Positions 1 to 9,261 are shown, counted from the first letter of the stretch. The stretch: 64,000 nt of DNA from Xanthocytophaga flava (GCA_030068525.1 JASJOS010000001.1:310001-374000); one strand, 5' to 3'. The notes: generated by a model from the sequence alone, not told the origin. Made by a program: numbers and translations.

Positions 1-263
1 TAGACCCTGAGTCTTTTCATATATTTGTAAATAATGATAAATTGACTATTCACTCCTTCCTGCCGGAAATGTTCGATAAATTTATTGAAGAACAAGAAGA
101 GGAAGAAGAGCCTGTTCCTATGTTTCAACGAATCTTTGATATACCAAACTTCGTAGATAGCAATCACATTCAGGCTGTATACAGTCATGGTCAGTTGCAG
201 GTGCTTCTTCCATTTAAGGATAGAGATGAAGCTCCCCGGCGCATTGATATAGATATTTTATAA
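1..263 (+). CDS. Hsp20/alpha-crystallin family small heat shock protein, 3' part (5' end outside window)
   Basis: The reading frame is open from the first base (frame starting at base 3), so this is the C-terminal part of a longer gene and not a complete gene starting at the TTG at 42. The last 35 residues match the end of an alpha-crystallin domain: an F-R-I-F-D-I-P strand, then an I-Q-A-V-Y-S-H-G-Q-L stretch and a conserved L-P followed by a short I-D-I-D-I tail, as in bacterial Hsp20 chaperones, which hold unfolded proteins in an ATP-independent way. An unusual very acidic insert (E-E-Q-E-E-E-E-E) interrupts the domain, so it may be a divergent member. The terminator at 352-380 ends the transcript. 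Confidence 0.7.
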   Translation, partial: DPESFHIFVNNDKLTIHSFLPEMFDKFIEEQEEEEEPVPMFQRIFDIPNFVDSNHIQAVYSHGQLQVLLPFKDRDEAPRRIDIDIL

Positions 264-351
264 TCCCTACAATTTAAAGACATACATGACGTTTTAGATA
301 TACTTATTAGTGTCTGTTTGCGTCAAGCACTTTAATTGTATAAAGAAAATG

Positions 352-380
352 GAAGCGACCTATCGCTTCTTTTTTTTTTG
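352..380 (+). terminator. Rho-independent terminator after Hsp20
   Basis: A perfect 7-bp stem, GAAGCGA at 352-358 pairing with TCGCTTC at 363-369, has a CCTA loop and is followed by an uninterrupted T-tract up to about 379. It lies between the Hsp20 stop and the start region of priA. Confidence 0.85.
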
Positions 381-388
381 TACCTTCG
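381..388 (+). promoter_or_regulatory. Candidate Bacteroidota -7 box for priA
   Basis: TACCTTCG at 381-388 is one base away from the TAnnTTTG consensus of the Bacteroidota housekeeping sigma factor. It sits directly after the upstream terminator and about 110 bases before the priA start. No clear -33 TTTG is visible at the right spacing, so this is tentative. Confidence 0.4.
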
Positions 389-497
389 TCCTCCCGTTTT
401 ATATATGTTCATGGGTTTTGTGTTTATCGAATGCCTGTCATTATCTCAAAGAATAGTATAGCAGCAAACCCCGAACCTCAATTGATTAAAAGAATTT

Positions 498-3029
498 GTG
501 TCGTCATCTGATAACGAAATAAACGAGTCAGCTTCGCTTTCTTTAGGACTTTTTCCTGAAGTAGTTACCCTGTTTGTGGATGTGATTGTACCACTTCCAC
601 TGCCCAACCTGCTTACCTATAGAGTTCCAGCTATCATGAATGATATGATACAGGTTGGAGCACGGGTAATTGTACAACTAGGCACCCGCCGTATCCTGAC
701 AGCTATTGTCGCACGTGTGCACCAGGACCCTCCAAAGAAATATATTGCCAAGCCTTTGCTTGAACTTCTGGATGAAGCTCCCATGGTCACTACCTATCAG
801 TTGGAGTTATTCCGATGGGTAGCAGATTACTATATGTGCCATATCGGAGAAGTAATGAATGCGGCATTGCCTTCCGGATTAAAGATCAATAGTGAATCCA
901 AATTACAATACAATCCGGAATTTGATGTCAATACGCCTCTTACGGAAACAGAAGGAAAACTGCTGGAAGCTGTTCAGGAGAAGAACTCTTTATCTACAGA
1001 TGAAGCAGCCCGGCTTCTGGGTCAGAAAGATATCTATCCGATTATCAAATCCTTGAGTAAAAAAGGAGCAGTACTAGTATATGAAGAGGTAAAGGAAAAG
1101 TATACTCCCAAAATCGTTAAGAAGATCCGCTTGACCCGTGATTATGAAGATTGGGAGCCCTTAAAGGATCTGATTGATGAACTGGAAGATCGCAAGCAGT
1201 ACAAACAGGTTGGTGTACTGATGAAATACTTGGCTCGTGTACCTGTGATGCAGAACCGCACAGCCAATGCAGACGGACTGGAAAAATCTGTCCTTGTCAA
1301 GGATGACATCTCCGAATCTGCACTAAAAACGTTAGTAAAGAAAAATGTTTTTGAAGAATTTGAGATAATTATTTCCCGTTTTGCAGATGTACCCTATTCA
1401 GGAGATGATGTCCAGCTTTCAGACTCCCAGCAACTGGCCACAGAAAAGATCATGTCGTATTTTAAGACGAAAGATACAGTATTGTTGCATGGAATTACAG
1501 GAAGTGGAAAAACAGCTGTATATATTAACCTGATTCAGAAAGTGCTGGCGTCAGGCTCTCAGGTCTTATACCTTTTACCAGAAATTGCTTTAACCACTCA
1601 GATTGTATCCCGTTTGCGGAAAGTATTTGGGGATCAGATGGGCATTTACCATTCCAAATTCTCTGACAACGAACGTGTTGAAGTATGGAGAGGAGTACTA
1701 TCCGGTAAATTTAATTTTGTCATTGGAGTTCGGTCTGCGATATTCCTGCCATTTGATAATTTGGGACTTATTGTGGTAGACGAAGAACATGAAAGCTCCT
1801 ATAAACAATACGACCCGGCTCCAAGATACAATGCACGGGATCTGGCTCTGGTCGTAGCCAGACTTCAGCAGGCCAAAGTGTTAATGGGCTCAGCGACTCC
1901 GTCGTTTGAATCGTTTTACAATGCCAAACAAGGCAGATATGGTTATGTAAAACTTACTCAGCGTTTTCGGGAAGCTCAGCTTCCTGAAATCTCTCTGGTC
2001 AACATTCGAATAGAACGTAAGCAGAAAAAGCTGAAGCACAACTTTTCAGATACACTATTAACATCTTTAAAAGATAACCTTACCAAAGGCGAACAAAGTA
2101 TCCTGTTCCAGAACCGTCGTGGATATGCCCCCTATGTAATGTGTGAAGATTGTGGATGGATACCCCATTGCCACCAATGCAATGTCAGTCTCACCTATCA
2201 TCAGCATACTCAGGAGATGCGTTGCCACTATTGTGGGTTTACAGAGCAAATGTCTCATCAATGTCCAGTGTGTGGATCTACCCGTATTAAAACAATGGGT
2301 TATGGTACTGAAAAGATAGAGGATGAACTAAAGTTATTGATACCTCAGGCTCGAACTGCCCGTATGGATCTGGATACGACACGTCAGAAAAATGCGATTC
2401 AGAATATTGTACAGGCTTTTGAAGCAGGCGAGACAGATATCCTCATTGGTACACAAATGCTCAGTAAAGGACTTGACTTTGATAAAGTTAGCTTTGTAGG
2501 CATATTTGATGCCGACCACATCATTCATTTTCCAGACTTCCGTGCTCATGAACGGGCATTTCAGCTTCTTACTCAGGTGGCTGGTCGTGCTGGTCGCCGA
2601 AATACGCAGGGCCGTGTACTGATTCAAACAGGCAATCCGGAACTGTTTGTTATTGAGAAAATTCTGCAGAATGACTATGAAGGACTATACGAAAAAGAAA
2701 TACCTGAACGGCAAAAGTTTAACTACCCTCCATTTACTCGTCTGATTCGTCTGATTATCAAACATGAAGATGAAATTATGGCAGAAGAAGCTGCTCAGGC
2801 GTTGGCAAATGGATTACGGGAGAAGATGGGCAGTCGTGTACTTGGACCAGAACCACCTTTGGTTAACAGGATACGAAATCAATTTCTGAAAGATATTCTG
2901 ATCAAGCTTGAGAAGGATAATATAAACCTGCGTCTGATTAAAGAACAGATCCGAGAGGAGATTCAAAAGATTCTGACTACCAAACAATTTAAACAGGCCT
3001 CTATTGTAATTGATGTAGATCCCATGTAA
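498..3029 (+). CDS. priA: Primosomal protein N' (PriA) helicase
   Basis: PriA is a 3'-to-5' DNA helicase that reloads the replisome at collapsed forks. The 843-residue product has the expected order: an N-terminal DNA-binding region (residues about 15-120), Walker A G-I-T-G-S-G-K-T near 331-338, the DEEH box (V-V-D-E-E-H) near 427, a G-S-A-T-P-S motif, and a zinc-binding region beginning near residue 549 with C-x2-C-x5-H-C-x2-C and two further C-x2-C pairs. Helicase motifs near Q-V-A-G-R-A-G-R close the core. The start used is GTG at 498; a TGA lies in frame at 483-485, so little extension is possible, but ATT at 486 cannot be excluded. Length is near that of Bacteroidota PriA. Confidence 0.96.
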   Translation: MSSSDNEINESASLSLGLFPEVVTLFVDVIVPLPLPNLLTYRVPAIMNDMIQVGARVIVQLGTRRILTAIVARVHQDPPKKYIAKPLLELLDEAPMVTTYQLELFRWVADYYMCHIGEVMNAALPSGLKINSESKLQYNPEFDVNTPLTETEGKLLEAVQEKNSLSTDEAARLLGQKDIYPIIKSLSKKGAVLVYEEVKEKYTPKIVKKIRLTRDYEDWEPLKDLIDELEDRKQYKQVGVLMKYLARVPVMQNRTANADGLEKSVLVKDDISESALKTLVKKNVFEEFEIIISRFADVPYSGDDVQLSDSQQLATEKIMSYFKTKDTVLLHGITGSGKTAVYINLIQKVLASGSQVLYLLPEIALTTQIVSRLRKVFGDQMGIYHSKFSDNERVEVWRGVLSGKFNFVIGVRSAIFLPFDNLGLIVVDEEHESSYKQYDPAPRYNARDLALVVARLQQAKVLMGSATPSFESFYNAKQGRYGYVKLTQRFREAQLPEISLVNIRIERKQKKLKHNFSDTLLTSLKDNLTKGEQSILFQNRRGYAPYVMCEDCGWIPHCHQCNVSLTYHQHTQEMRCHYCGFTEQMSHQCPVCGSTRIKTMGYGTEKIEDELKLLIPQARTARMDLDTTRQKNAIQNIVQAFEAGETDILIGTQMLSKGLDFDKVSFVGIFDADHIIHFPDFRAHERAFQLLTQVAGRAGRRNTQGRVLIQTGNPELFVIEKILQNDYEGLYEKEIPERQKFNYPPFTRLIRLIIKHEDEIMAEEAAQALANGLREKMGSRVLGPEPPLVNRIRNQFLKDILIKLEKDNINLRLIKEQIREEIQKILTTKQFKQASIVIDVDPM

Positions 3030-3096
3030 ATACCATAGTTACCTGCCTCTTCAAAATCCTACTAACAATATATTCTCAACTCAAAATATTCAGACC

Positions 3097-3783
3097 ATGA
3101 GATTTTATTTGTTAGTAGGATTTGCATTTTTAGTCATACAGATAATCCATGCACAGAATGGAATTCATCTGGAATACAAGATGAGTAGTATGCAAACGAA
3201 AGGCAAAAGTATAGCCAAAATTGATATACTTCCTGCCACTGGCACCCGAAGTGAAATGGAGTTTGTAATGCCTCAGCTTAACAAAGCAATGCATATGGTA
3301 ATGATTTATCGTAAAGACAAACCCAATACTTCCATACAAGTCAATGATCAGAACAAGACCTATACTGAGTTTACCAGAGATGCTCAAAACAAGCAATCTT
3401 CAATGAAACCTACAGTAAAAGTCATTGGAAAGGAAAAAATAGGCACCTACAATTGTATTCATTCTCAAGTGAACATGAATACCACAACCTATGAGTTATG
3501 GACTACTAAAGATATTGATGGGTATACTGAACTATTGAATCAGTCCTATTTTGACAATCAGGGAGATATGAAAAACATGTTTACTGAGTTAAAGAAAAAT
3601 AATGCAGATGGGTTTATGGTAAAGATGCAGTCCGACTCAAAATCGGCAATGAGTATGGAATTGATCAAAGTGGAAGAGAAAACACTGGACACTTCACTTT
3701 TTTCTCCTCCTGCTGATTACAAAAAATTAGACAAAGGTGCATTTACACAACAACAGATTCAGGATATGATCAAAGGTCAGTAA
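3097..3783 (+). CDS. DUF4412 domain secreted protein
   Basis: The 228-residue product begins with a classic signal peptide ending in I-I-H-A-Q, so it is exported to the periplasm or outer membrane. The rest matches the DUF4412 pattern known from Bacteroidota: strands containing E-Y-K-M, a methionine-rich central part, an I-G-K-E-K-I-G-T-Y-N-C core and a C-terminal F-S-P-P-A-D-Y-K-K segment. Its biochemical function is unknown. It follows priA by 67 bases, with a strong hairpin after it, so it may be the last gene of that transcript or have its own promoter. Confidence 0.8.
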   Translation: MRFYLLVGFAFLVIQIIHAQNGIHLEYKMSSMQTKGKSIAKIDILPATGTRSEMEFVMPQLNKAMHMVMIYRKDKPNTSIQVNDQNKTYTEFTRDAQNKQSSMKPTVKVIGKEKIGTYNCIHSQVNMNTTTYELWTTKDIDGYTELLNQSYFDNQGDMKNMFTELKKNNADGFMVKMQSDSKSAMSMELIKVEEKTLDTSLFSPPADYKKLDKGAFTQQQIQDMIKGQ

Positions 3784-3789
3784 TACAAA

Positions 3790-3828
3790 ACCAGCATGAA
3801 TAAGAAAACCTACATCATTCATGCTGGT
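3790..3828 (+). terminator. Terminator hairpin after the DUF4412 gene
   Basis: A perfect 12-bp stem pairs 3790-3801 (ACCAGCATGAAT) with 3817-3828, with a 15-base loop. It is followed by a modest T-rich stretch (ttattttct). It begins just after the DUF4412 stop codon. Confidence 0.7.
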
Positions 3829-4045
3829 AGTTATTTTCTCCAACCTATTTCTCCTCCACTAAACAAAACCTCTTGTTTTTGTCTTTTTATATCATTAATC
3901 GCAGTGAAACAAACCACGGGTTTGCTCATATCTGCGGGTGATACAAATCATTCATCCTGCATTTCTTCTCCCCTACCTTGCAGAAAATCAGCAACAGTTA
4001 GTATTTTTCAGATGTACTCAACATCTGCAACTCAAAACCAGAACC

Positions 4046-5335
4046 ATGCAAACATCACTTCAGTATACAACTGCCGAAGAAGCAGTTAAATATATCCAGT
4101 CTGGCAATCGTGTATTTGTACACAGTGTTGCACTTACACCCCATATCCTACTTGACGCCATGACAGCACAGGCATCACGACTGGAAAATGTAGAATTGCT
4201 TCACATTCATACCGAAGGTGTATTACCTTATATGAAGCAGGACTTAAAGAATGTATTTCATTCCAATGCTATGTTTGTAGGAGCCAATCACCGGAAATTC
4301 CTCGCAGAAGGGTACGGTGACTATATCCCCATCTTTTTGTCAGACATCCATTTGTTATTTTACCGCAATATACTTCCATTGGATGTAGCGATGATTATGG
4401 TATCACCACCAGATGAACATGGTTATTGTTCATTGGGATGTTCTGTAGATGTGAGCCTGGCAGCAGTCCGGACAGCCCGGTATGTTATTGCAGAGATTAA
4501 TCCGTCTGTGCCTCGTACACATGGTGATGGCTTTATTCATGTAAGTCAGATCCATGCTGCAGTTGAAGTGAACTATCCAATCTATGAGGTAAAGCCCGAA
4601 CCCTTATCTGACCTGGAGATTTCAATTGGCAGAAACGTAGCAGGTTTGGTAGAAGATGGGGCTACGATCCAAATGGGTATTGGAGGAATTCCCAATGCTG
4701 TACTGGCAGAATTAAAACATCACAAACATCTGGGAATTCATACAGAAATGTTTTCAGATGGACTTATAGACCTGTTTGAAAGTGGAGCTATTGATAATTC
4801 ACTTAAGAAAGTGATGCCAGGCAAGATTGTATCCTGCTTTGCCATGGGAACCCGCAGATTATATGACTTTATTGATAATAATCCGGCAGTAGCCATGAAA
4901 GAAACTTCCTATACCAATGATACCAGTACTATCAGACGCAACCCAAAGGTGACAGCCATCAACAGTGCCATAGAAGTAGATCTAACCGGCCAGATTTGTG
5001 CAGATACTATTGGTACATATCAATACTCTGGAGTAGGCGGACAAATGGACTTTATGCGGGGTGCAGCCCTATCAGAAGGAGGTAAACCCATTATTGCACT
5101 TGCTTCCATTACCAGTAAAGGAGAAAGCAAAATTGTGTCAGAACTAAAATCGGGAGCAGCGGTTACTACCACTCGTGCTCATGCCCGCTTTATTGTAACG
5201 GAATACGGAGTAGCTGATTTGTTTGGAAAAACCTTGAAACAACGTGCCAAGGAACTCATTGCGATTTCTCATCCAAGTCAAAGGGAAAATCTTGAACGAG
5301 CAGCCTTTGAACGGTTCCATGGGCATTACCAATAA
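4046..5335 (+). CDS. Acetyl-CoA hydrolase/transferase family protein (CoA transferase)
   Basis: The 429-residue product matches the ACH1/4-hydroxybutyrate CoA-transferase family, which moves CoA between acyl-CoA and a short carboxylic acid. Visible family marks are P-D-E-H-G-Y-C-S-L-G near the middle of the N-terminal domain, G-I-G-G-I-P-N-A-V-L, and L-G-I-H-T-E-M-F-S-D-G, in which Glu234 is the likely catalytic residue forming the enzyme-CoA thioester. The C-terminal part carries G-V-G-G-Q-M-D-F and V-T-E-Y-G-V-A-D-L. The frame is open further upstream, but ATG 4046 gives the usual family length and N-terminus. The substrate cannot be told from sequence. A strong hairpin follows at 5418. Confidence 0.9.
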   Translation: MQTSLQYTTAEEAVKYIQSGNRVFVHSVALTPHILLDAMTAQASRLENVELLHIHTEGVLPYMKQDLKNVFHSNAMFVGANHRKFLAEGYGDYIPIFLSDIHLLFYRNILPLDVAMIMVSPPDEHGYCSLGCSVDVSLAAVRTARYVIAEINPSVPRTHGDGFIHVSQIHAAVEVNYPIYEVKPEPLSDLEISIGRNVAGLVEDGATIQMGIGGIPNAVLAELKHHKHLGIHTEMFSDGLIDLFESGAIDNSLKKVMPGKIVSCFAMGTRRLYDFIDNNPAVAMKETSYTNDTSTIRRNPKVTAINSAIEVDLTGQICADTIGTYQYSGVGGQMDFMRGAALSEGGKPIIALASITSKGESKIVSELKSGAAVTTTRAHARFIVTEYGVADLFGKTLKQRAKELIAISHPSQRENLERAAFERFHGHYQ

Positions 5336-5417
5336 GTCCGAGACAACATATAGGGAAAGACATCAAGGTCTGTTTATTGGCACTCTTTTACTATAACTAT
5401 CAATGTCAATTCAAACA

Positions 5418-5455
5418 TAGGGCTTGTATCTGTATAGAGAAAGATACAAGCCCTA
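5418..5455 (+). terminator. Hairpin after the CoA transferase gene
   Basis: A perfect 13-bp stem pairs TAGGGCTTGTATC at 5418-5430 with 5443-5455, with a 12-base loop. There is no good T-tract on the + strand, so it may act with other factors, or bidirectionally with the small minus-strand frame that ends at 5472. Confidence 0.6.
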
Positions 5456-5471
5456 CTATGTCCATCGGAAT

Positions 5472-5681
5472 TTATTCATCAAAAAAGACCAATAAAATAT
5501 ACCACAGTAACAAAACAAAAACACACCATATAAAGCAATTCAATATAATCATCAAAATAAAATAAAAATAACCCTCTAATTGATAAGAAAATATACTATC
5601 TGGCACCCTCATAACTAAGCAAAATAAAATCAGATATAAAGCCCCGCGCATTCCACTTTTATTTGTTATTTTTGCCTTCAT
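5472..5681 (-). CDS. Possible small two-helix membrane protein
   Basis: A 69-residue frame with ATG at 5681 encodes a basic N-terminus followed by two strongly hydrophobic stretches (residues about 13-30 and 38-66) and an acidic end. It is divergent from glmM. The layout recalls small conserved Bacteroidota membrane proteins of the DUF6095 kind (a short two-helix protein with F-D near the C-terminus), but the match by eye is weak. It may be a real gene or only an AT-rich open frame; a promoter for glmM would overlap its start. No function can be assigned. Confidence 0.35.
   Translation of the reverse strand: MKAKITNKSGMRGALYLILFCLVMRVPDSIFSYQLEGYFYFILMIILNCFIWCVFVLLLWYILLVFFDE
5667..5674 (+). 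promoter_or_regulatory. Candidate -7 box for glmM
   Basis: TATTTTTG at 5667-5674 matches TAnnTTTG exactly and lies about 90 bases before the glmM start. No -33 element is evident at the correct distance. It overlaps the 5' end of the small minus-strand frame. Confidence 0.35.
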
Positions 5682-5760
5682 TTTTTAGTACACTTGTTTC
5701 GGATTGCACTCACTATCAATCCATACAAAATTCACAATACTCACCTTAACAGTATATAAA

Positions 5761-7170
5761 GTGACATTAATTACTTCGATTTCAGGAATCCGAGGAACTA
5801 TTGGAGGAAAGAGTGGAGGCTCACTAACCCCATCAGATGTGCTTAAATACACAGCTGCTTATGGAACCTGGATCAAAACACAAGCATCCGCTTCCAATAC
5901 CTTTAAAGTGGTAATTGGTCGGGATGCCAGACTTTCCGGCGAAATGATTTCCCGTATTGTATCATCCACATTGCAGGGATTAGGTATTGATATAGTAGAT
6001 GTTGGCTTGTCAACAACACCTACTGTAGAGATGGCGGTGGTTATGGAGAAAGCAAATGGAGGCATTATTATTACAGCCAGTCATAATCCCATTCAATGGA
6101 ACGCCCTTAAATTGTTAAATGAACAGGGAGAGTTCCTGTCAGCTTCTGATGGACAAACAATTATAAAACTTGCAGAAGAAAATGACTTTACCTATGCAGA
6201 GGTAAAAAAGCTGGGTAAGTATACAACAGACAATACATATCTGCAGAAACATATTGAAGCGATTCTAGCCTTGCCACTTGTCAACCGTGCTGCTATAGCA
6301 CAACGTGGATTTAATGTGGTGATAGATGCTGTGAACTCTTCAGGCGGTATTGCAGTTCCCATGTTACTGGATGCATTAGGAGTAAAGAAACGCACACTAA
6401 TCAATTGTGACCCTTCCGGAATATTTGCCCATAATCCGGAGCCTCTTCCCGAACACCTTATCCAGATTGCAGCCGAACTTGAAAAAGGTCGCTATGATTT
6501 AGGTATAGTAGTAGATCCGGATGTAGACAGGCTGGCTCTTATCTGTGAAGACGGAAGCATGTTTGGAGAGGAATATACATTGGTTGCTGTAGCTGACTAT
6601 ATACTAAAACATCATCCGGGAGGAAATACTGTTTCTAACCTGTCATCAACCCGTGCACTTCGGGATGTGACAGAACGATATGGTGGTCAACACTTTGCCG
6701 CTGCAGTAGGTGAGGTAAACGTGGTAACTGCCATGAAAGAATGTCAGTCTATTATTGGTGGAGAAGGTAATGGAGGGGTGATTTATCCAGCCTTGCATCA
6801 TGGACGGGATGGCCTGGTAGGTATTGCACTGTTTCTGAGCCATCTAGCAGAGTTTGGGTATTCTATTTCCAGACTACGTTCTACGTATCCGGATTATCAT
6901 ATATCTAAAAATAAGATTGAACTTACTCCTGATATCGATGTAGATGAGATCCTGGAGATGATCAAACAGAAATATGCAAAAAATCCTATCAATACAATAG
7001 ATGGTGTGAAGATAGAATTTGGTAAAGAATGGGTACATTTGCGTAAATCCAATACGGAACCTATCATTCGTATTTATTCAGAGTCAGATTCTCAGTCTAC
7101 AGCTGATTACCTGGCCAACAAGATTATTAGTGACATACGGGAACTGGTAGGCCAGCAGATCAGAACCTAA
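5761..7170 (+). CDS. glmM: Phosphoglucosamine mutase-type phosphohexomutase
   Basis: This alpha-D-phosphohexomutase probably converts glucosamine-6-phosphate to glucosamine-1-phosphate for UDP-GlcNAc, peptidoglycan and LPS synthesis. The start is GTG at 5761, giving 469 residues beginning T-L-I-T-S-I-S-G-I-R-G-T, the usual N-terminus of Bacteroidota homologues; upstream in-frame codons are unlikely to be translated. The active serine is Ser107 in T-A-S-H-N-P. The metal loop D-P-D-V-D-R-L-A and the sugar loop G-E-G-N-G-G are present. The C-terminal phosphate-binding segment has R-K-S-N-T-E-P-I-I-R-I-Y. Bacteroidota often annotate this group as GlmM, but phosphoglucomutase or phosphomannomutase activity cannot be excluded. 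The cysteine desulfurase starts 63 bases downstream. Confidence 0.88.
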   Translation: MTLITSISGIRGTIGGKSGGSLTPSDVLKYTAAYGTWIKTQASASNTFKVVIGRDARLSGEMISRIVSSTLQGLGIDIVDVGLSTTPTVEMAVVMEKANGGIIITASHNPIQWNALKLLNEQGEFLSASDGQTIIKLAEENDFTYAEVKKLGKYTTDNTYLQKHIEAILALPLVNRAAIAQRGFNVVIDAVNSSGGIAVPMLLDALGVKKRTLINCDPSGIFAHNPEPLPEHLIQIAAELEKGRYDLGIVVDPDVDRLALICEDGSMFGEEYTLVAVADYILKHHPGGNTVSNLSSTRALRDVTERYGGQHFAAAVGEVNVVTAMKECQSIIGGEGNGGVIYPALHHGRDGLVGIALFLSHLAEFGYSISRLRSTYPDYHISKNKIELTPDIDVDEILEMIKQKYAKNPINTIDGVKIEFGKEWVHLRKSNTEPIIRIYSESDSQSTADYLANKIISDIRELVGQQIRT

Positions 7171-7233
7171 GTTGCTGTCAATTCAACTACGAGCAAAACC
7201 ATACAAAGAAAATAATACAAATTCAGATTGACA

Positions 7234-8379
7234 ATGAGAGTTTATTTAGATAATGCGGCAACTACTCCTTTGGATAAAGAAGTACTGGAAACTATGTTGC
7301 CATTTATGACTGAGTTTTATGGTAATCCTTCTTCTATTCATACGCACGGAAGAGAAGTACGCTCAGCCATTGAAAAATCGCGCAAAACGATTGCTCAGTT
7401 ACTTAATACCTCTCCTGCTGAAATTGTCTTTACATCAGGTGGTACTGAAGCTGACAATACAGCTATTCGCTGCAGTATTGAAGCCCTGGGAATCAAGCAT
7501 GCTATTTCTTCTCCCATAGAGCATCATGCGGTACTGCATACACTGGAAAGTCTGCACAAAGCAGGCCGTATACAGTTACACATGGTAGAAGTAGACAAGA
7601 AAGGCTATATCAATCTGAATCACCTGGAAGAATTGCTCAAACAATATCCTAAATCACTGGTATCACTGATGCATGCCAATAATGAAATCGGCAATGTCAC
7701 AGATATACAACTGGCAGGTGAACTGTGTCGGCAGCATGGCGCTATCTTCCATTCGGATACAGTGCAGACAATGGGTCATTTCCGCCATGATTTGCAAAAG
7801 CTTCCGGTGGACTTTATTGTTGGTGCAGCTCATAAGTTTCATGGACCCAAAGGTGTTGGCTTTCTGTATATTAATGCACAGAATAGAATACAACCTTTTA
7901 TACATGGAGGTTCTCAGGAACGTAACATGCGGGGTGGAACCGAAAATGTATATGGTATCATAGGACTTGCCAAAGCACTGGAGATTGCCTACCGGGATAT
8001 GGATGAACATCAGCAACATATCCAACGACTGAAATCGCGTATGATTGCCAAACTGCAAACAGAAATTGAAGGTATTGCTTTCAATGGTGACCCTATCCAA
8101 TCGGATAAAAGCCTCTATACCGTTCTGAATGTAAGCTTGCCTATAGCAGAAGTTGGCGAAATGTTGCTTTTCAATCTGGATATCAATAAAATATCTGCGT
8201 CTGGTGGTAGTGCCTGCACCAGCGGAAGCGAAATCGGATCACACGTTCTACGGTCTATACATGCTAATCCGGAACGTGCTTCTGTGCGTTTTTCATTCAG
8301 CAAGTTCAATACCGAACAGGAAATCGATTTTGCGGTTCAGACACTGGCAGAAATGTATAAGAAGGAGAAAGTTGCCTGA
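7234..8379 (+). CDS. Cysteine desulfurase (NifS/IscS-like, PLP class V)
   Basis: The enzyme takes sulfur from L-cysteine as a persulfide for Fe-S clusters and tRNA thiolation. The 381-residue product starts M-R-V-Y-L-D-N-A-A-T-T-P, standard for the family; a TTG six bases upstream is less likely. The PLP lysine is Lys201 in A-H-K-F-H-G-P-K-G, and the persulfide cysteine is Cys328 in S-G-G-S-A-C-T-S-G. Other conserved points are T-S-G-G-T-E-A-D-N and H-A-N-N-E-I-G. No iscU or suf partner lies next to it. A terminator-like hairpin follows. Confidence 0.95.
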   Translation: MRVYLDNAATTPLDKEVLETMLPFMTEFYGNPSSIHTHGREVRSAIEKSRKTIAQLLNTSPAEIVFTSGGTEADNTAIRCSIEALGIKHAISSPIEHHAVLHTLESLHKAGRIQLHMVEVDKKGYINLNHLEELLKQYPKSLVSLMHANNEIGNVTDIQLAGELCRQHGAIFHSDTVQTMGHFRHDLQKLPVDFIVGAAHKFHGPKGVGFLYINAQNRIQPFIHGGSQERNMRGGTENVYGIIGLAKALEIAYRDMDEHQQHIQRLKSRMIAKLQTEIEGIAFNGDPIQSDKSLYTVLNVSLPIAEVGEMLLFNLDINKISASGGSACTSGSEIGSHVLRSIHANPERASVRFSFSKFNTEQEIDFAVQTLAEMYKKEKVA

Positions 8380-8408
8380 TCTGAAAGTATCATACAACAA
8401 ATAAAACA

Positions 8409-8440
8409 AACGCCTCTGTAGACTTCACTGCAGAGGTGTT
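8409..8440 (+). terminator. Hairpin after cysteine desulfurase
   Basis: AACGCCTCTG at 8409-8418 pairs with CAGAGGTGTT at 8431-8440 (10 bp with one G-U pair). It is flanked by A-rich sequence on the left and by cgtttta on the right. Confidence 0.65.
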
Positions 8441-8499
8441 CGTTTTATATACTTCCATAAAATAAATATCTGATTACAAGTAAGTTACCTAGAATAGAA

Positions 8500-8507
8500 T
8501 ATCTTTG
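8500..8507 (+). promoter_or_regulatory. -7 box of the 8531 membrane protein gene
   Basis: TATCTTTG at 8500-8507 matches TAnnTTTG exactly, 24 bases before the ATG, implying a very short leader. The -33 region is not recognisable. Confidence 0.5.
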
Positions 8508-8530
8508 TATAACACTAGATATTTATTCAG

Positions 8531-9028
8531 ATGGCACACTCTTCTGTTTCGCCTAATGTTCCTACCTCTCTACATAGAGGTACTCAAACTATACTGAAAG
8601 CAGGTGTGGTAGCAGGTATCCTCGATCTTACAACTGCAATGATTGTCAACTATTTGTTAGCTGGAACAACTCCGGTACGGCTATTACTTTTTATCGCCAG
8701 CGGAATATTTGGTAAAGAAGCGTTTTCAGGAGGTATTCCTATGGCTCTTTTAGGGCTGTTCCTTCACTTCTTTATTGCTATGACTTTTGCGTTTTTTTAT
8801 TTTCTACTCTATCCTAGAATACAAACCCTGGCAAAGCACAAAATAGTAGCAGGTTTATTATATGGTGTTTTTGCCTGGATTGTTATGAATCAGATTGTCC
8901 TCCCACTTAGTAATACACCAAAGTTTCCTTTCAACCCTGTAAAGGCAGCTATTGGTATGTTGGTTCTGATGTGTATGATTGGGCTGCCTATTTCGATTAT
9001 TGTACACAAATACTTCAGACGTTCCTAG
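8531..9028 (+). CDS. Four-helix integral membrane protein, unknown function
   Basis: The 165-residue protein has four hydrophobic segments (residues about 22-44, 66-95, 103-125 and 136-158) and a basic C-terminus. Its pattern L-K-A-G-V-V-A-G-I-L-D followed by F-I-A-S-G-I-F-G and a conserved histidine in the second segment is shared by uncharacterised Bacteroidota membrane proteins. I cannot name a domain with confidence; it has some resemblance to YagU/DUF1440 proteins. It is monocistronic between a terminator and a repeat region. Confidence 0.75.
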   Translation: MAHSSVSPNVPTSLHRGTQTILKAGVVAGILDLTTAMIVNYLLAGTTPVRLLLFIASGIFGKEAFSGGIPMALLGLFLHFFIAMTFAFFYFLLYPRIQTLAKHKIVAGLLYGVFAWIVMNQIVLPLSNTPKFPFNPVKAAIGMLVLMCMIGLPISIIVHKYFRRS

Positions 9029-9157
9029 GCTTTTCCTAAAATACTCTATAGTCACCTGAATGATAAAGATGCTTTTGATTCTATTCTGAAAAAATTTTGT
9101 AGTAGGCATAATTGTGTGCATAAAAACATTTTGAACAGAATTACACGCATGAAACAT

Positions 9158-9261
9158 TTTGCGGTGAATTCCGATCAAACACCAATGTTGCGGTGAATTC
9201 TATGCAAAAATTTTTTTGCGGTTTATTCGTGGCAAAAATTATTTTCTCACGAAGATCAGAA
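9158..9261. repeat. Tandem TTGCGGTGAATTC array, relic-like (copy 1)
   Basis: The unit TTGCGGTGAATTC occurs at 9159-9171 and 9188-9200, and as TTGCGGTTTATTC at 9216-9228, with 28-29-base spacing. Nearly the same block of about 95 bases recurs at 42770-42864. The arrangement resembles the multiple terminal repeats (transposase sites) of IS21-family elements, but no istA/istB gene is nearby, so a solo end or relic is inferred. The rest of the 9029-9473 gap contains no convincing gene; a 91-codon frame there runs through the repeat. Confidence 0.6.

Noticed and set aside
9158-9261. CRISPR array
   Set aside because: The 28-29-base periodicity resembles an array, but the spacers are repeated nearly unchanged at 42770-42864, the repeats are only 13 bases and there are no cas genes.
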